Source of the DNA: Protea cynaroides
Taxonomy: Eukaryota > Streptophyta > Magnoliopsida > Proteales > Proteaceae
Reading direction: 5' to 3'
Length of the DNA: 64,000 bases
Assembly: GCA_028583415.1 (NCBI GenBank)
Contig: CM053276.1
Location: forward strand, 10,074,663 to 10,138,662
The notes under the pieces are model-generated. The model was not told where the DNA came from, made no database searches, and saw only the letters and a list, made by a program, of their open reading frames with translations. How positions within the stretch are numbered: the stretch's first letter is position 1; each line of letters begins with the position of its first letter. The position numbers were made by a program, and so were the translations under genes. Positions 1 to 11,200 of the stretch are shown here, one piece after another.

Positions 1-612
1 CATTAATCAGTCTCATAATTTGTTACATACAAAATCTAAAATAGAAAGAGCTTTCGAAAAAATATGCCACATTGTTTTATCGGCGAAACAAATAGAAATC
101 ATTTCCATCTGTCCAGCCGTCCAGTCAAACATCGGATGGCTGGGATACACTCGACACACATCCCGATGTAATCCCAACCTTCTGATGTTTGGCTAAACGA
201 CTGAACAGATGAAGAGGATTTCTGTCCCAACCAAACACACAATGGACATAGAAGATTAGGCAATAGTAAAACTTTATTAAGGTACAAGGCCATTATTTAG
301 GCATTTTCAGTGGAAAAAAAATCTTAAATCTTTCTATGGATGCCAGCTTTCCACAACAGATCCAAGGAAAACGTCCAACAAGGAATGACTTAGGGTATCT
401 AGTGGGACTTAAGAAGAAGAATATTCAATCAAGAAAGAAGTGACAAAAGGGCATCTCAATGCACAAGGTTTCTACTACTGCAGGGTTTGAGAAATGACAG
501 AATGTATGCAGTTTTACCCCCGCAATGTGAAAAAGTTATTTCCATATGAGACTATATACAATCTTGGATTGAAGACGAGAGGATTGCATTTTTTTGTCCC
601 TTGTTTTTCTAT

Positions 613-981
613 GATACGATCTTGGTTTTCATCCCTCAAAATTGGCTTATCAGGAGAGGGTTGCCAAGAGTATATTAACTCCTACTCAGCTTTGGTAGAA
701 CCAATGTGGGACTAAGATGTAACATTCCCCCACCCTTCACAGCCAACGTCCAGGCGGCTGGCCCCCGAGGCGGCTTTCACTCTGGCTTAACCTAGGTAGC
801 CCTTTCCACGGTACCTCCTCTCTGAAAACGCCTTGCACATGAGTGAGTCAATAAAAACACTAAATTGATACGATCTTGGTTCTCATCCCTCAAAATCGGC
901 TTATCAGGAGAGGGTTGCCAAGAGTATATTAACTCCTACTCAGCTTTGGTAGAACCAATATGGGACTAAGATGTAACATTC
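613..981. repeat. 115-bp direct repeat pair, LTR- or TRIM-like
   Basis: Two near-identical 115-bp copies lie at 613-727 and 867-981, differing at only a few positions. The 139-bp spacer is GC-rich and unrelated. Each copy ends with a TGGGACTAAGATGTAACATTC segment, a style often seen in plant LTRs. It could be a small TRIM-like element or a segmental duplication; no target-site duplication was found. The only open frame across it (494-715) looks fortuitous. Confidence 0.6.
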
Positions 982-1130
982 TAGTACTTAGTGAACTCTA
1001 ATCAATTTACCATCATTTCATGTGATTATTGTAATAATTAGGTAAGCTACCAAAAAAAAAAATAATAATAATAATAATTAGAAAAACAAAAGAACTTAGT
1101 ATATCATCCATACCACTTGACAACGACAGC

Positions 1131-1600
1131 AAGTAAGGATGTCAATTTTGAGATCGAACCAATAATTCGGACCAGATCGGCCCGATTTAATCCAAAACCA
1201 ATATAGATCAAATTGTTGCTGGACATGTTTCAGGTTGAGGTATGGCTTATCCTGTTGGTCTCAATCGGGTATGGGTGAACCCGAAACTGGCTTGAAAAGC
1301 GAACAGATGAGTCCAAACCCGATAATGGTCTAGACCAGACTGATTTAAATTGAATATTAAACCCTAATTTCACTACTTTAGCCTTCTGAATGGCCTTAAT
1401 GGGTTTCCTATTGGGTTTTCAACCCGAACCAGACCGATAAGCTAAACTCAATAACAACCTGAAACCGGATCGATCTTTCGTTAATGTGCATAGTGTAACC
1501 CACTCAGTCTGAACCTCCTAATGGGCATATTTTGGTCAAACCCTATTAAGCCCAACATTGATTTGACCTAATCCATTACACCCCTAAATTAGCAAATACT
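1131..1600. mobile_element. hAT-like non-autonomous element (degenerate)
   Basis: The left end reads TAAGGATGTCAATTTT and the right end, inverted, reads TAGGGGTGTAATGG, the style of many plant hAT MITE ends. The interior is rich in degenerate CCGAACCAGACCGAT-like words. No 8-bp target-site duplication could be fixed, so the borders are approximate. No coding potential was seen. Confidence 0.35.
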
Positions 1601-1743
1601 TGTAAATTAACATTCCATCAGATTGCAAACATTCATTTGATCAAATGATTAACTTTTTACTTATTGAAACAAAGGTTGAGAAGAGGTCTTGAATTCTTGT
1701 CTCTTCTCTTGCATACATTTTTTTTGCATACATAGATCGACAA

Positions 1744-1954
1744 GGATCCGCATCTTGTCCTCCCAGACAGTGGCAACCTGTCCTGGATGACCGCCACGTG
1801 GTTCTCAGTAAATCCGAGGCCTACGTCCGAGCCGACACCCAGTCGACAAGCCGAGCCGACAGGGGTTGTCGGCTCAAACGTGGGTCTCGGATTCAATCGA
1901 GAGCCACGTGGCAACCATCCGAGATAGATTGCCACGTCGAGACGATGTGCATCC
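1744..1954. mobile_element. Foldback Mutator-type MITE, 211 bp, imperfect 9-bp TSD
   Basis: The element begins GGATCCGCATC and ends with the inverted match GATGTGCATCC. It is flanked by GATCGACAA (1735-1743) and GATGGACAA (1955-1963), a 9-bp target-site duplication with one mismatch, as expected for Mutator-like elements. The interior is a GC-rich imperfect palindrome containing CAAGCCGAGCCGACA, also present in the element at 32798-33024, so the two are one family. It sits about 280 bp upstream of the PABN start codon and contains CCACGTGG-type G-box words. Confidence 0.65.
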
Positions 1955-2232
1955 GATGGACAAAGGATGTATACCATTGCAAAAAAAAAAATAATTTAAT
2001 TAATTTAAAATCTGAAATTTGACATGTCACTAATTTATATGTGTTTTATCCTACGATTGCAATGGTCAGATAATTTAACCACGTGCACAATTGGCCAGAT
2101 GTAAGACTATACAGCGATAATAATAAATATACCTCTGCTACTTAAAAAGGTGAACTGTGTATTTCGTCTCTTGCAATTTCGAGTGGTTTTGAGTTTTGGA
2201 CAGATTGCAGTTCGACGAGGAGAAAGGGGGAG

Positions 2233-5200
2233 ATGGATGAAGAAGAGCATGAGGTGTATGGGGGAGACATACCTGATGAGGGAGAGATGGAAGGAGACAT
2301 GGAACCTAATATTGCTGACGTCGAGATGGGCAGGGCCGATGAAGATGCAGTCAAGGTACCCCTAGTTCTATCTGCGAACCCTAATTATAAATCAATCAAA
2401 TTTATGGTTTAAAAACCCTATCTTGTACTAATTTTGATTGGTTGAGTTTTCTGTGAAGTTGCAGGAGCTGGATGAGATGAAGAAACGGTTGAAGGAGATG
2501 GAGGAGGAAGCGGCTGCTCTGCGTGAAATGCAGGCTAAAGTTGAGAAGGAAATGGGTGCCGTCCAAGGTTGGTTTTTGTTCTCCTTTGATATCTTTTATT
2601 TCTCGATTGATGTTTGTTTTTGGTGTTTGAATGGTTTAGATGTTGTGTTTGTGAACAATCTTCCCTGTAGATTTCTTTTGGCAGCTTTTAGCTTGTGAGA
2701 TAATGTTCTGTCGGACACTATTTTTAGAAAGAGAGCGGTCCTGGTCTGTGGGGGCGGATAAATCACTAATCAGCTTTCTTGCTTTTTGTACATAAGTTCC
2801 TTCATATATCTTTGCTCATATCGTATTGTACCCATAGTAATTTACAACGGTTTTATGAAATTTGGATGTCAACTCTCACTATTTTGCGTTGAATTTGGGT
2901 TCTTTAAGAGGGAAAGTGTGAGATGCATAAACGCATTCATGGTAATACACTTAACTTCTGCAAATTCATATACATATTCTTATGCCCATTACAATGAGGA
3001 AGTCACGTGAAAACTATTAAAACCTCAAGGCTTGCAATCGCTAGGCAAATTTGACAAATCCAGGTTGAACTGGTAATGAGGATCAACTATCCCAGATGGC
3101 TGCATGAGATTGTGAATAGCATATTATTCATACTGGTGAGGAAGTGAGGGAGGAGAGGAGTAAGTGTGGTATCCAAATGTAAAAGTAACATTCCTCTGGA
3201 ATCACTCTTTTAGTAAAACTATCTTGGGTTTGCTCTAAAGTTGTCTTATAAAGCACAATGCTGTGAAATAAAGTAAAAAAATAAAATAAAATGGTTTGAG
3301 TTCCATGTTTATAATTCTAAAAGATTCCTTCTCTTTAAGTGGTGCTTAAGCATTGGGCGTTGTCCGTAGCTGCAAAATCTAGTGTATATAACATGGAGTA
3401 ACTGAGGCTAAACCAAGGAAAATATTTTGCTATGACAAGTTATAATAGTAGTTTGATAACAAGACATTTGGTTGGATTGTTTGAGCTAGGAATAAGAAAG
3501 CATATGTTCGTATTTTTTAAATTACGAAAAATTACATGGATCTCCCCTTGACAATCTGTTTATTACGCATCACTACCCTTTGTGTTTTAGGTTTACACAG
3601 ACCTCCCTCAAAAAATCATATTTATAACACATAAGTCCACTCTGTTAAGCAATGGATGTTAGTTGTTGACGTGGACAATGGTTATTTTTTCAAAAGATGT
3701 AAATACCCTTATTCGTACTGAAGTTACCTTTTTGCCCTTATTAGTCATTAGACAAATAAGGGGTTTTTTCGATGGAGGATTTCTTCTCCAACATCTTCGT
3801 CTTCCCCTGGAATGAAAGCGCAGCTATCTGCAAGAGATTGAAAGAGGATTTCTTCATTTCCTTCTCATTTTCAAGCATTCCACAACTATTGATGGAGGCC
3901 ATTTGCATTGCTTCTCTAACTCCTTTGTCTAGAAAATGCGAAACATACATTGCGGCGGCATATTTAAGAACAACAGTGTCCAAATAACATTCTGCCTCCA
4001 GAATAATACCATTCATTTGGAATAGAATCAATGCCGGGGAATCGCAACGACCATGGACATGAGGTTGGTAGCTCGGGAGGTCAGGATTATAAACAATTGA
4101 AGAATAAAAAATGACAGCATAAACCATGGGAGCTGTGGGAAGATATTGCGAGGCTTTCTCCATCGCCACTTGATTTGGAGGTGAAATAGCACGATCCTTC
4201 CCAAAGTAAATCCTTTTCGAAAGCTTTTAGCCATCATCAACTGATTTCATGAACTCTTCCACCATTTTGGTTCAAATTTCTAATAGATATTCCGGTAAAA
4301 AAAATCTAACCTTGTAGATGTGTTGTTCACGTTCGGGTTGCTTTTCAATTGAGGGGTAAGAGTATTTGAAAGAGTAGTTGCATAGGACATGAGAAGAAAT
4401 CGTTGAAGCTTTTTCCGGAATCACTTTCAAGTCGGATTTGCATTTAGATTGCAATAGTGCGTGATCGATTCCGGTTCGCGGCCGAATGAAAGCCCAGAAA
4501 GCGTAGTCTTGCAGAAGAGTATCCAATGATCTTGCTTGGTAGCTTGAAGCTCTGGACAACTCAACTCTCCCGGCGACCACGCTTTGATTTTATCACGTGT
4601 AAATCAGTAAACAACTAGAAAATTTCCAAATGATTAACAAATCGTTTGATAAACAATAGTAGAAAACTAGGGGGGAGAGAAAATTGCCATTGATTAATAT
4701 TTCAATCATAGTTGTCAAGGTGCCAAGGCGAACCAAGGTGTTGGAGGCTTGATGGAGCGTTTAGGAGGCCAAGGCGCCAGATTTTTCAAGGTGTCACAAG
4801 GCCGTCTGGGCACCTAAGCGCCTAGGCGATGCCTTGACAACTATGATTTCAATTAGTGAATGTCTGCCATTGATTTCCAAAATAGGTGAAGTGAGAGAGA
4901 GAAAGAGGGATGAAACCCACTTGCATTTGCAGTAGCTCGCGGCAAACCTATCTTCTCCGACGAGTAGAGTCGGTGCTAATCCAAGCAAGAATTGCAATGC
5001 TTACAAATGGAAACCAGAGGTTGGCACTTGGTGGCTAAGATCGAGGAGAAAACAGAGAAAGAAAGGGGGAGCAAGTGAAATTAGTACAATTATGTACTAA
5101 TAGTGGAATGATATTTTCATCAGATTATCAAGTTTGTTAATACCGTTACTTTTATGGACTTGAGTATAAGTCTAAAACTCACAGGGTAGTGTCGCGTAAT

Positions 5201-8200
5201 GAACGAATTGTCAAGGGGAGATCCGTGTAATTTTTCCTTTAAATTATGATTGTAGTGATCGATTAAGGGTTCCAGAGTGGTCAATCCCAACCAATCTTGA
5301 TTCCATCCTTGATTGGACAATGTTATGGAGATTTTCTGTCTGCTGGGGTAGCCGCGTAGGCAACAAAGGTTTGAGATAAATTAGCTACATACTTCTAGGT
5401 AAGAACGGAGTGAGAATTTTCCTAGTTACAGGCCTGGTCAGGAATAGGTGTATGATTTTTTTTTTAATTTTTGGGCTATATTACGTACCATACATGCATG
5501 TCATTGTGTCATTTTTTTTATGTTAAGGTGAAAAGGATATAGCTTATGTTAGATGCTAATTTTTAATGCTGTCATATTTTTACTGTGTATCTGTGTTAGA
5601 CAGCATATGTAGGAATCACATGCTTTGTTGGCTGAACTAACACAATCAAGTAATCAGCATGGATACATGCTATGTATAAGTGAAAGGTACATTGGAAAAA
5701 ATTGACTTATAATTATAATACTTGATGCAGATCAAAGGGATGGATCTGCAAGTGATGGGCTCAATTAATGGTTGGTGGAAGAAGATTCTAATTTGATGGA
5801 TAATATCACCAGATCAGATAATGGTTGAGAATTGAGAAAATAGTGGATTATTATAATTGAAATTTCAAATTTATTATAAGAAATAACCAACTAGAATTAA
5901 GATATTGATGGATGGATTAATGGTAGTGAAAAACTGAAAATAGAGAAGAAAGGAAAAATAATAGAGAGATGACAATGTGAGAGGGAGGAGATAAGATTTG
6001 CCTAAAAATAGGATTTGAAGCTAAACAAATCCATAAAACAGAGAAAAGAAGAGAAGTGAGAAAACTTCTTATCGTGGAATGAAAAAAAATAAAATAATGT
6101 GATATAGAGGATGATGTTTCACAAAGGATTAAAATAGGATGGATGAAGTGGAGAGGTGCTTCTAGAGTGTTGTGTGATCGGCATATCCTTTTAAAAATTA
6201 AAGGAAAATTTTATGGGACAGTCATTTGATCGGCAATGATGTATGGTGTGGAATGTTGGACAGTTAAGAAACATCGTATAGATGAATTCGTAGTAGCTGA
6301 AATGAGGATGTTGAGACGGACATGTGGCAAAACTAGGAAGGATAAGGTAAGGAATAATCATATGGAGCTGATTTGGGAGTAACGCCGATACATGATAAGT
6401 TACGAGGAAGTTGTTTGAGATAGCATGGTCATGTTCATCGGTGGCCTCTAGATGCTCTAGTACGGAGGAGTGATTTGATTTAGATTGAAGGATCTGAAAG
6501 TACCAAAGGTAGACCAGAGATAACTCTAGGTTAAGTGGTAAGGAAAAGACATGCTTAGCTTAGGCCTAAGATGACTCTAGGATTTGAAAGAACCAAGGGC
6601 AGACCTAAGATGACTCTAGGTGAGGTGGTAAGGAAAAGACATGCTTAGCGTAGGCCTTGTTTCAAGTATGACCCCGAACAAAGCTGATTGGAGAGCAAGA
6701 ATCCATGTAGCCAACCCTATTTAGTTGGGATAAGGCTTTGTTGTTGTTGTTGTTGTTGTAGTAGTAGTAGTAGTAGTAGTAGTAATCATGGGGTGGGAAG
6801 GAGTGGGAATCTCTTATCAAGTTAAGGAGAGAGAGAGAGGGGGAGAGCTAGTGTAGAGAGGAGAGAGAAAGCACTATTGGCAAAAACCAAAATCAATTTA
6901 TTCATTCCTTATAATTAGTCTCCAACCGTGAGTTTGGTTACATATATATAGAAAACAAAACAAACTCCTAGATTATCTCAACTACTAAAACTTACCTAAC
7001 AAGACAGTTAAGGACTCTAAAATTCCTAAACTAACTCAAAAACTTAGGAATAAGATAAATCCTATTTAACTAACACTAATGTGGGATCCATCAATAACGT
7101 AATAATTTTCTTGCATCCTTGATATGCCCGCTATTGGGCTTATAATTTAGGCCCATTACAATAATAAAACCGATAAACAAAGGTCCTACCCAAACCTGTA
7201 TTAAATTCTGACCATATTTAAATCATGCCTTAAATTGGGCCTTCGTTAATAATAATTAATTTTGTATATTTTTTATGCTGTTAAGCAAATTATATACAAA
7301 TAAACATTAGCATGAAAAATGCAGAAAATATGCAAAAATAGTACAGAAAATTATGGTCATTGTTTGTCAATAATATGGCATAGGGCTGAACCATATATTG
7401 ATTTTTCTCTGTTTTTAAAAAGTAATTATTTCTGAATTCCTGGTACATACTACATTCTTGAATAATGATGAACTCTCTATGGGATGGTGACTTGTGAGCA
7501 ACAGGCCAAAGTTTGGCATGTGGAAGTACATGGTCAATGCCTAAGGCATGGACCACCTCATTGCCCAAAATATTGGATGCCTAACTGTTTTGACAATGAT
7601 AGATCAACCAAGCCACTGCAGATCAACCAGGTGCTTCATTGTGTGACAGTGCTGGATTGGTCTCAAGATAGTGGGATCGGATAATTTTCAGAGCCATTTT
7701 AATACTTTTCAAGAAAACTATTAAATATTTTAACTTCTTTTTTAAAGGAACTATGCATATTATTGATGTTTCCCTGGTCTTCGTTTAAACAGAAGACAAT
7801 TATTGAGTTTTAAGATAAAGCTCTCTGTGTCTCTACAACTTTCATTTCTATCTCTTTTAAAACTGGGGCTAATTATTGTGGGATCTAAAACATTCATGTT
7901 TATGCGGAGCTATTATGTGATATGTGGCAGTTTCTTAACAACAAAAAGCTTCTAAATTCATCTTTTGACAATTCTTAATGTAGGAAGTAAATTCATCTTT
8001 TGACAATTCTTAATGTAGGAACCAGTAAATTCATCTTTTGACAATTCTTAATGTAGGAACCAGTCCCCAATTCAACAAATTATAAACCAACCCCACCGGA
8101 GGATCGAATCACTAACATGATCAACAAGTCCAACCATTTGAACAGCAAGAAGCAATTCTGTCCACAGCAGAACAGTACAATTATGAAATAACCAGCAAAT

Positions 8201-11200
8201 ATCTTCACTTGATGACTACCAATTGGATGTCTAGAACTGACTCGAACTCCCATCAAACTTAGGCTTTCTAGGGAGGAATATACTCTCAAAGTTGCAAGCA
8301 ATTCTGTTGGTTAGATACAGAGATATGGCAGTAAGAATACCTCATGAACAGTAAACCGTGAACAGTAGAACCAGAAAGGAAGAAAAAGAATAGAACCTTA
8401 GGAGTCCCACCGAAGGTTGGCCGAGTCCCAAAGCCAGCAAAGCCTAACTCGAAATTCTGAGCAAGCTTTTTTTTCTTTTCTAAAACATCCTCTGCCTTGC
8501 TCCTTTTCATTCATATAAATAGCCAAAGGCTTTGGTTAAAAAAATAGAAGGTAGACAGTGGCACTCTTGTGGACCAAGTCTTTAAAATAGTAACTCTAAA
8601 CCAAAATAGAAATTTTAAAAATTCCCTAAGAATATTTTAGGTAATGGCTAAACAATTTCTTGCCAAAACTGAAAATAGAAACTAAGAAAGATCGAAAGTA
8701 AGAAGAAGAAAATTTTCTAAAACTGAAAATAGAAGGTAGCTTACTTGGTTAACACTCCAATTAGACTAAGAAAGTGCTGAAGTAGAAGGCTGGCCAAAGA
8801 ATCTCAAAGCATCTCTCCAAAACAGCCTCTAAGATCAGCTGGTACTGTTCATGTGAACGGTGTTGCTGGCTGGTTTTGACATGTTGTTCCCATTAGCAAG
8901 GGCTGCTTTCAGCTGAACAATACCGCATCAATTCTACTTGCGCAACTTTCTTCTCTAAAGATTGTTAGTTATCCACGCTAAAAAAAAAAAAAATCCTTTT
9001 TTTAGAATTGTTCTCTTTTTCCTCTGTCTCTCTATCTCAAACATATACATATTAGTTTTTCGTTTCAATTGTTCATTTTCTAAAATGCAACCACTGCATC
9101 ATGTGTATAGATCCTGCAAATGGAGCTGCAACTCAGGCAAATAAGGAGGAGGCAGATTCTCGATCAGTGTTTGTTGGAAATGTGGGTTTGATGATTCTTA
9201 CTCTCTCTGCATTTTAATATTTTGCAGAATATGATGCTTCGTAGTGTGCAAAAAGTGTGGATTATGGGGTTGACTGCTTATAATCCTATACAACTATATG
9301 CTGATTCTGCGGGTGCACCCTTTATAATCTTATATATCTATATATAAATTCATCTTGATCCTTCCCTTTGACATTTGAATATCAGTGTTAATGTTCATTT
9401 TTATTAAACACAGCTGAAATTATGGAGAATGGCCCCACGTAGGTTCTCTTTGTTACTTGTCCAATTGTCCGGTGCTAGGAGAGAGTCTGTCCACCAATTT
9501 GTGGATGGCCTCTTGGGGAATTGTTGATTCTTATCATTGAAAAATCTTCTGCTATTCCTTGGAAATCACGGACCGTTTTGGGCGACTGAGTTCCCATGGA
9601 GACTAACTAATCTGATCAGAATAGCCAGATCCTTGTGTGGTTGGAAAAACTTGTCGTGAGCTGGGAACCCAGTTCCAGAAACTCGTTAGCAGACTCTTTG
9701 GCTAGGCGGGAAGAGAATTTTTGCACATGGGATTGGCTGGGCCATTAAAAATTCCTGGTTGCTTGGGCACCTATTTGGGGTTGTATATTTTGTCGTGACC
9801 TGGAAACCCAGTTCCAGAAACTAGTTAGAAGATTCTTTGGCTAGAAAGAGGCGGGAAGAGAATTTTTGCACACGGGACCTTATATAATGTGGTTGAGGCA
9901 TAAAAAATTCCTGGTTGCTTGGGCACCTATTTGGGGTTAAATAAATTCTTGCAAATTAACAGTAGGGCAGGAATTATCTCAGCCTGTGGTCTGTCCTTAG
10001 TGCTCCCTGCCCTCCCACTCAGCACAATTGCAGCTGCACCCTTTCCCAGGACTTTGATTGTGGGGGGGGTGTTTAGGTTTGCATGCGGAGAAATTATTGA
10101 GAGGCTTTTTTGGGGAATATGGTTGAATTGGGCAAGACCACTTGTAAAAGATCATCCTTCTGGGCAAGTATAAGGTCATTAAGAGGCCCTAGAAATTGTG
10201 TCTTGAAGGCATCTTCAGAGGCTTGAGGTGGTTTCCAATTTGAAAATGGGTGTTGACTGTACGAACGGTGCGCCATTGGTTTCTTAGTTAATCTAGTGGT
10301 GTGCCTCCGAGTGAGGGTGTAAATTCGAGATGTAATCAACATAAACCAAAACCAAATTGATTATTAATTGGTTTCAACTTTCAATTTCCCGAACCAAAAC
10401 TGATGGGTAATCAGTTTGGCTTCATCGTTTCCTATTTGGTTGCCCCTTTATATCCTCTTTCCATTGGAGTTGCGTAAAACAGGACATTTCCCCCACCCAT
10501 CCAGCAAATTTGACAAAATAAAATGGTGACGGGAGACGAGAAAGCAAGAGAGGAAATTTAATCGATTTAACGTTTTAATCATTTACCGGTTTGCAGCTAA
10601 CTGTTTCTTGGTTAAAACCGAACCAATTGTAAGACTTCAAAACCAAAAACCAAACTGATTAGTCATGGTTTGGTTTGATTCGGTTTTAAACGACTGGTTT
10701 CGGTTTGGTTCACCAGCTCTGGTTCAGTGTTGACGCCCTTATTTCCTCTAAGTGATCCAAGTCTAATCGGTGGTTTTGCGGATATATCATTCTTTCTTTT
10801 TCTTTTTTTCTATTTTACTTTGGATAATGTGCACTTTTTGGCACACTTTGTATTTTGTAGATGAATCAAAATTATCTTAAGATGACATCCCCTCTACCCT
10901 TAAAGATATAGTTGACAAGGATGTAAAAATGAAATAGAAAAATAAAAGAGAAGCAAATACTTTAGTTTCATGGAGTTCTTATGTTGATCAGAAAAAAATA
11001 TATGATTGGAAATGTGGTAGAAAATTCTGTTAAGTGCAACATGGGATGATCTAAATAGAGAATAACTTTAACTAAGATAAATAAATAAAAATAAAAAAAA
11101 CCTTAATTATATCAGATTTGTTAACTAGAGGTAAAACTGTGTTCTTTTTTTATTTTATTATTATTTTTTTTTTTGGGTTATGGTGGGTTCATGACCTTAC

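Larger units (their letters stand above)
3525..5237. mobile_element. Probable Pack-MULE with long TIRs, 9-bp TSD and captured gene pieces
   Basis: The ends are about 65-bp inverted repeats. The left starts CGAAAAATTACATGGATCTC and the right, inverted, GGAAAAATTACACGGATCTC; both continue into a shared CCCCTTGACAAT. The flanks are identical 9-bp duplications TTTAAATTA at 3516-3524 and 5238-5246, the Mutator hallmark. No transposase was seen. Inside on the minus strand are a fragment of an inter-alpha-trypsin-inhibitor heavy-chain-like gene and one resembling a DUF1191 gene. A 139-bp hAT MITE is nested at 4707-4845. The structure fits a non-autonomous Mutator element that picked up host exons. 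Confidence 0.75.
2568..9110 (+). other. PABN: PABN intron 2 (6.5 kb), transposon-filled
   Basis: This intron separates the coiled coil from the RRM. It contains the Pack-MULE at 3525-5237, an RTE LINE 3' end at about 6126-6785 and a short tandem repeat at 7953-8064. The stretches 2570-3515, 5250-6120, 6790-7950 and 8070-9100 are AT-rich and hold no gene I recognise. The donor is CAAG|GTTGG and the acceptor is TATAG|ATCC. Confidence 0.9.

Noticed and set aside
3741..3975. Continuation of the captured ITI-type frame (KYAAAMYVSHFLDKGVREA...)
   Set aside because: It might be a third captured exon, but I could not link it to any family, so I do not claim it.
7290..7568. Minus-strand frame with NEVVHALGIDH, recalling the zinc motif HExxHxxGxxH
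   Set aside because: The first His is Asn, the surroundings do not resemble a metalloproteinase, and a stop lies close upstream. Probably chance.
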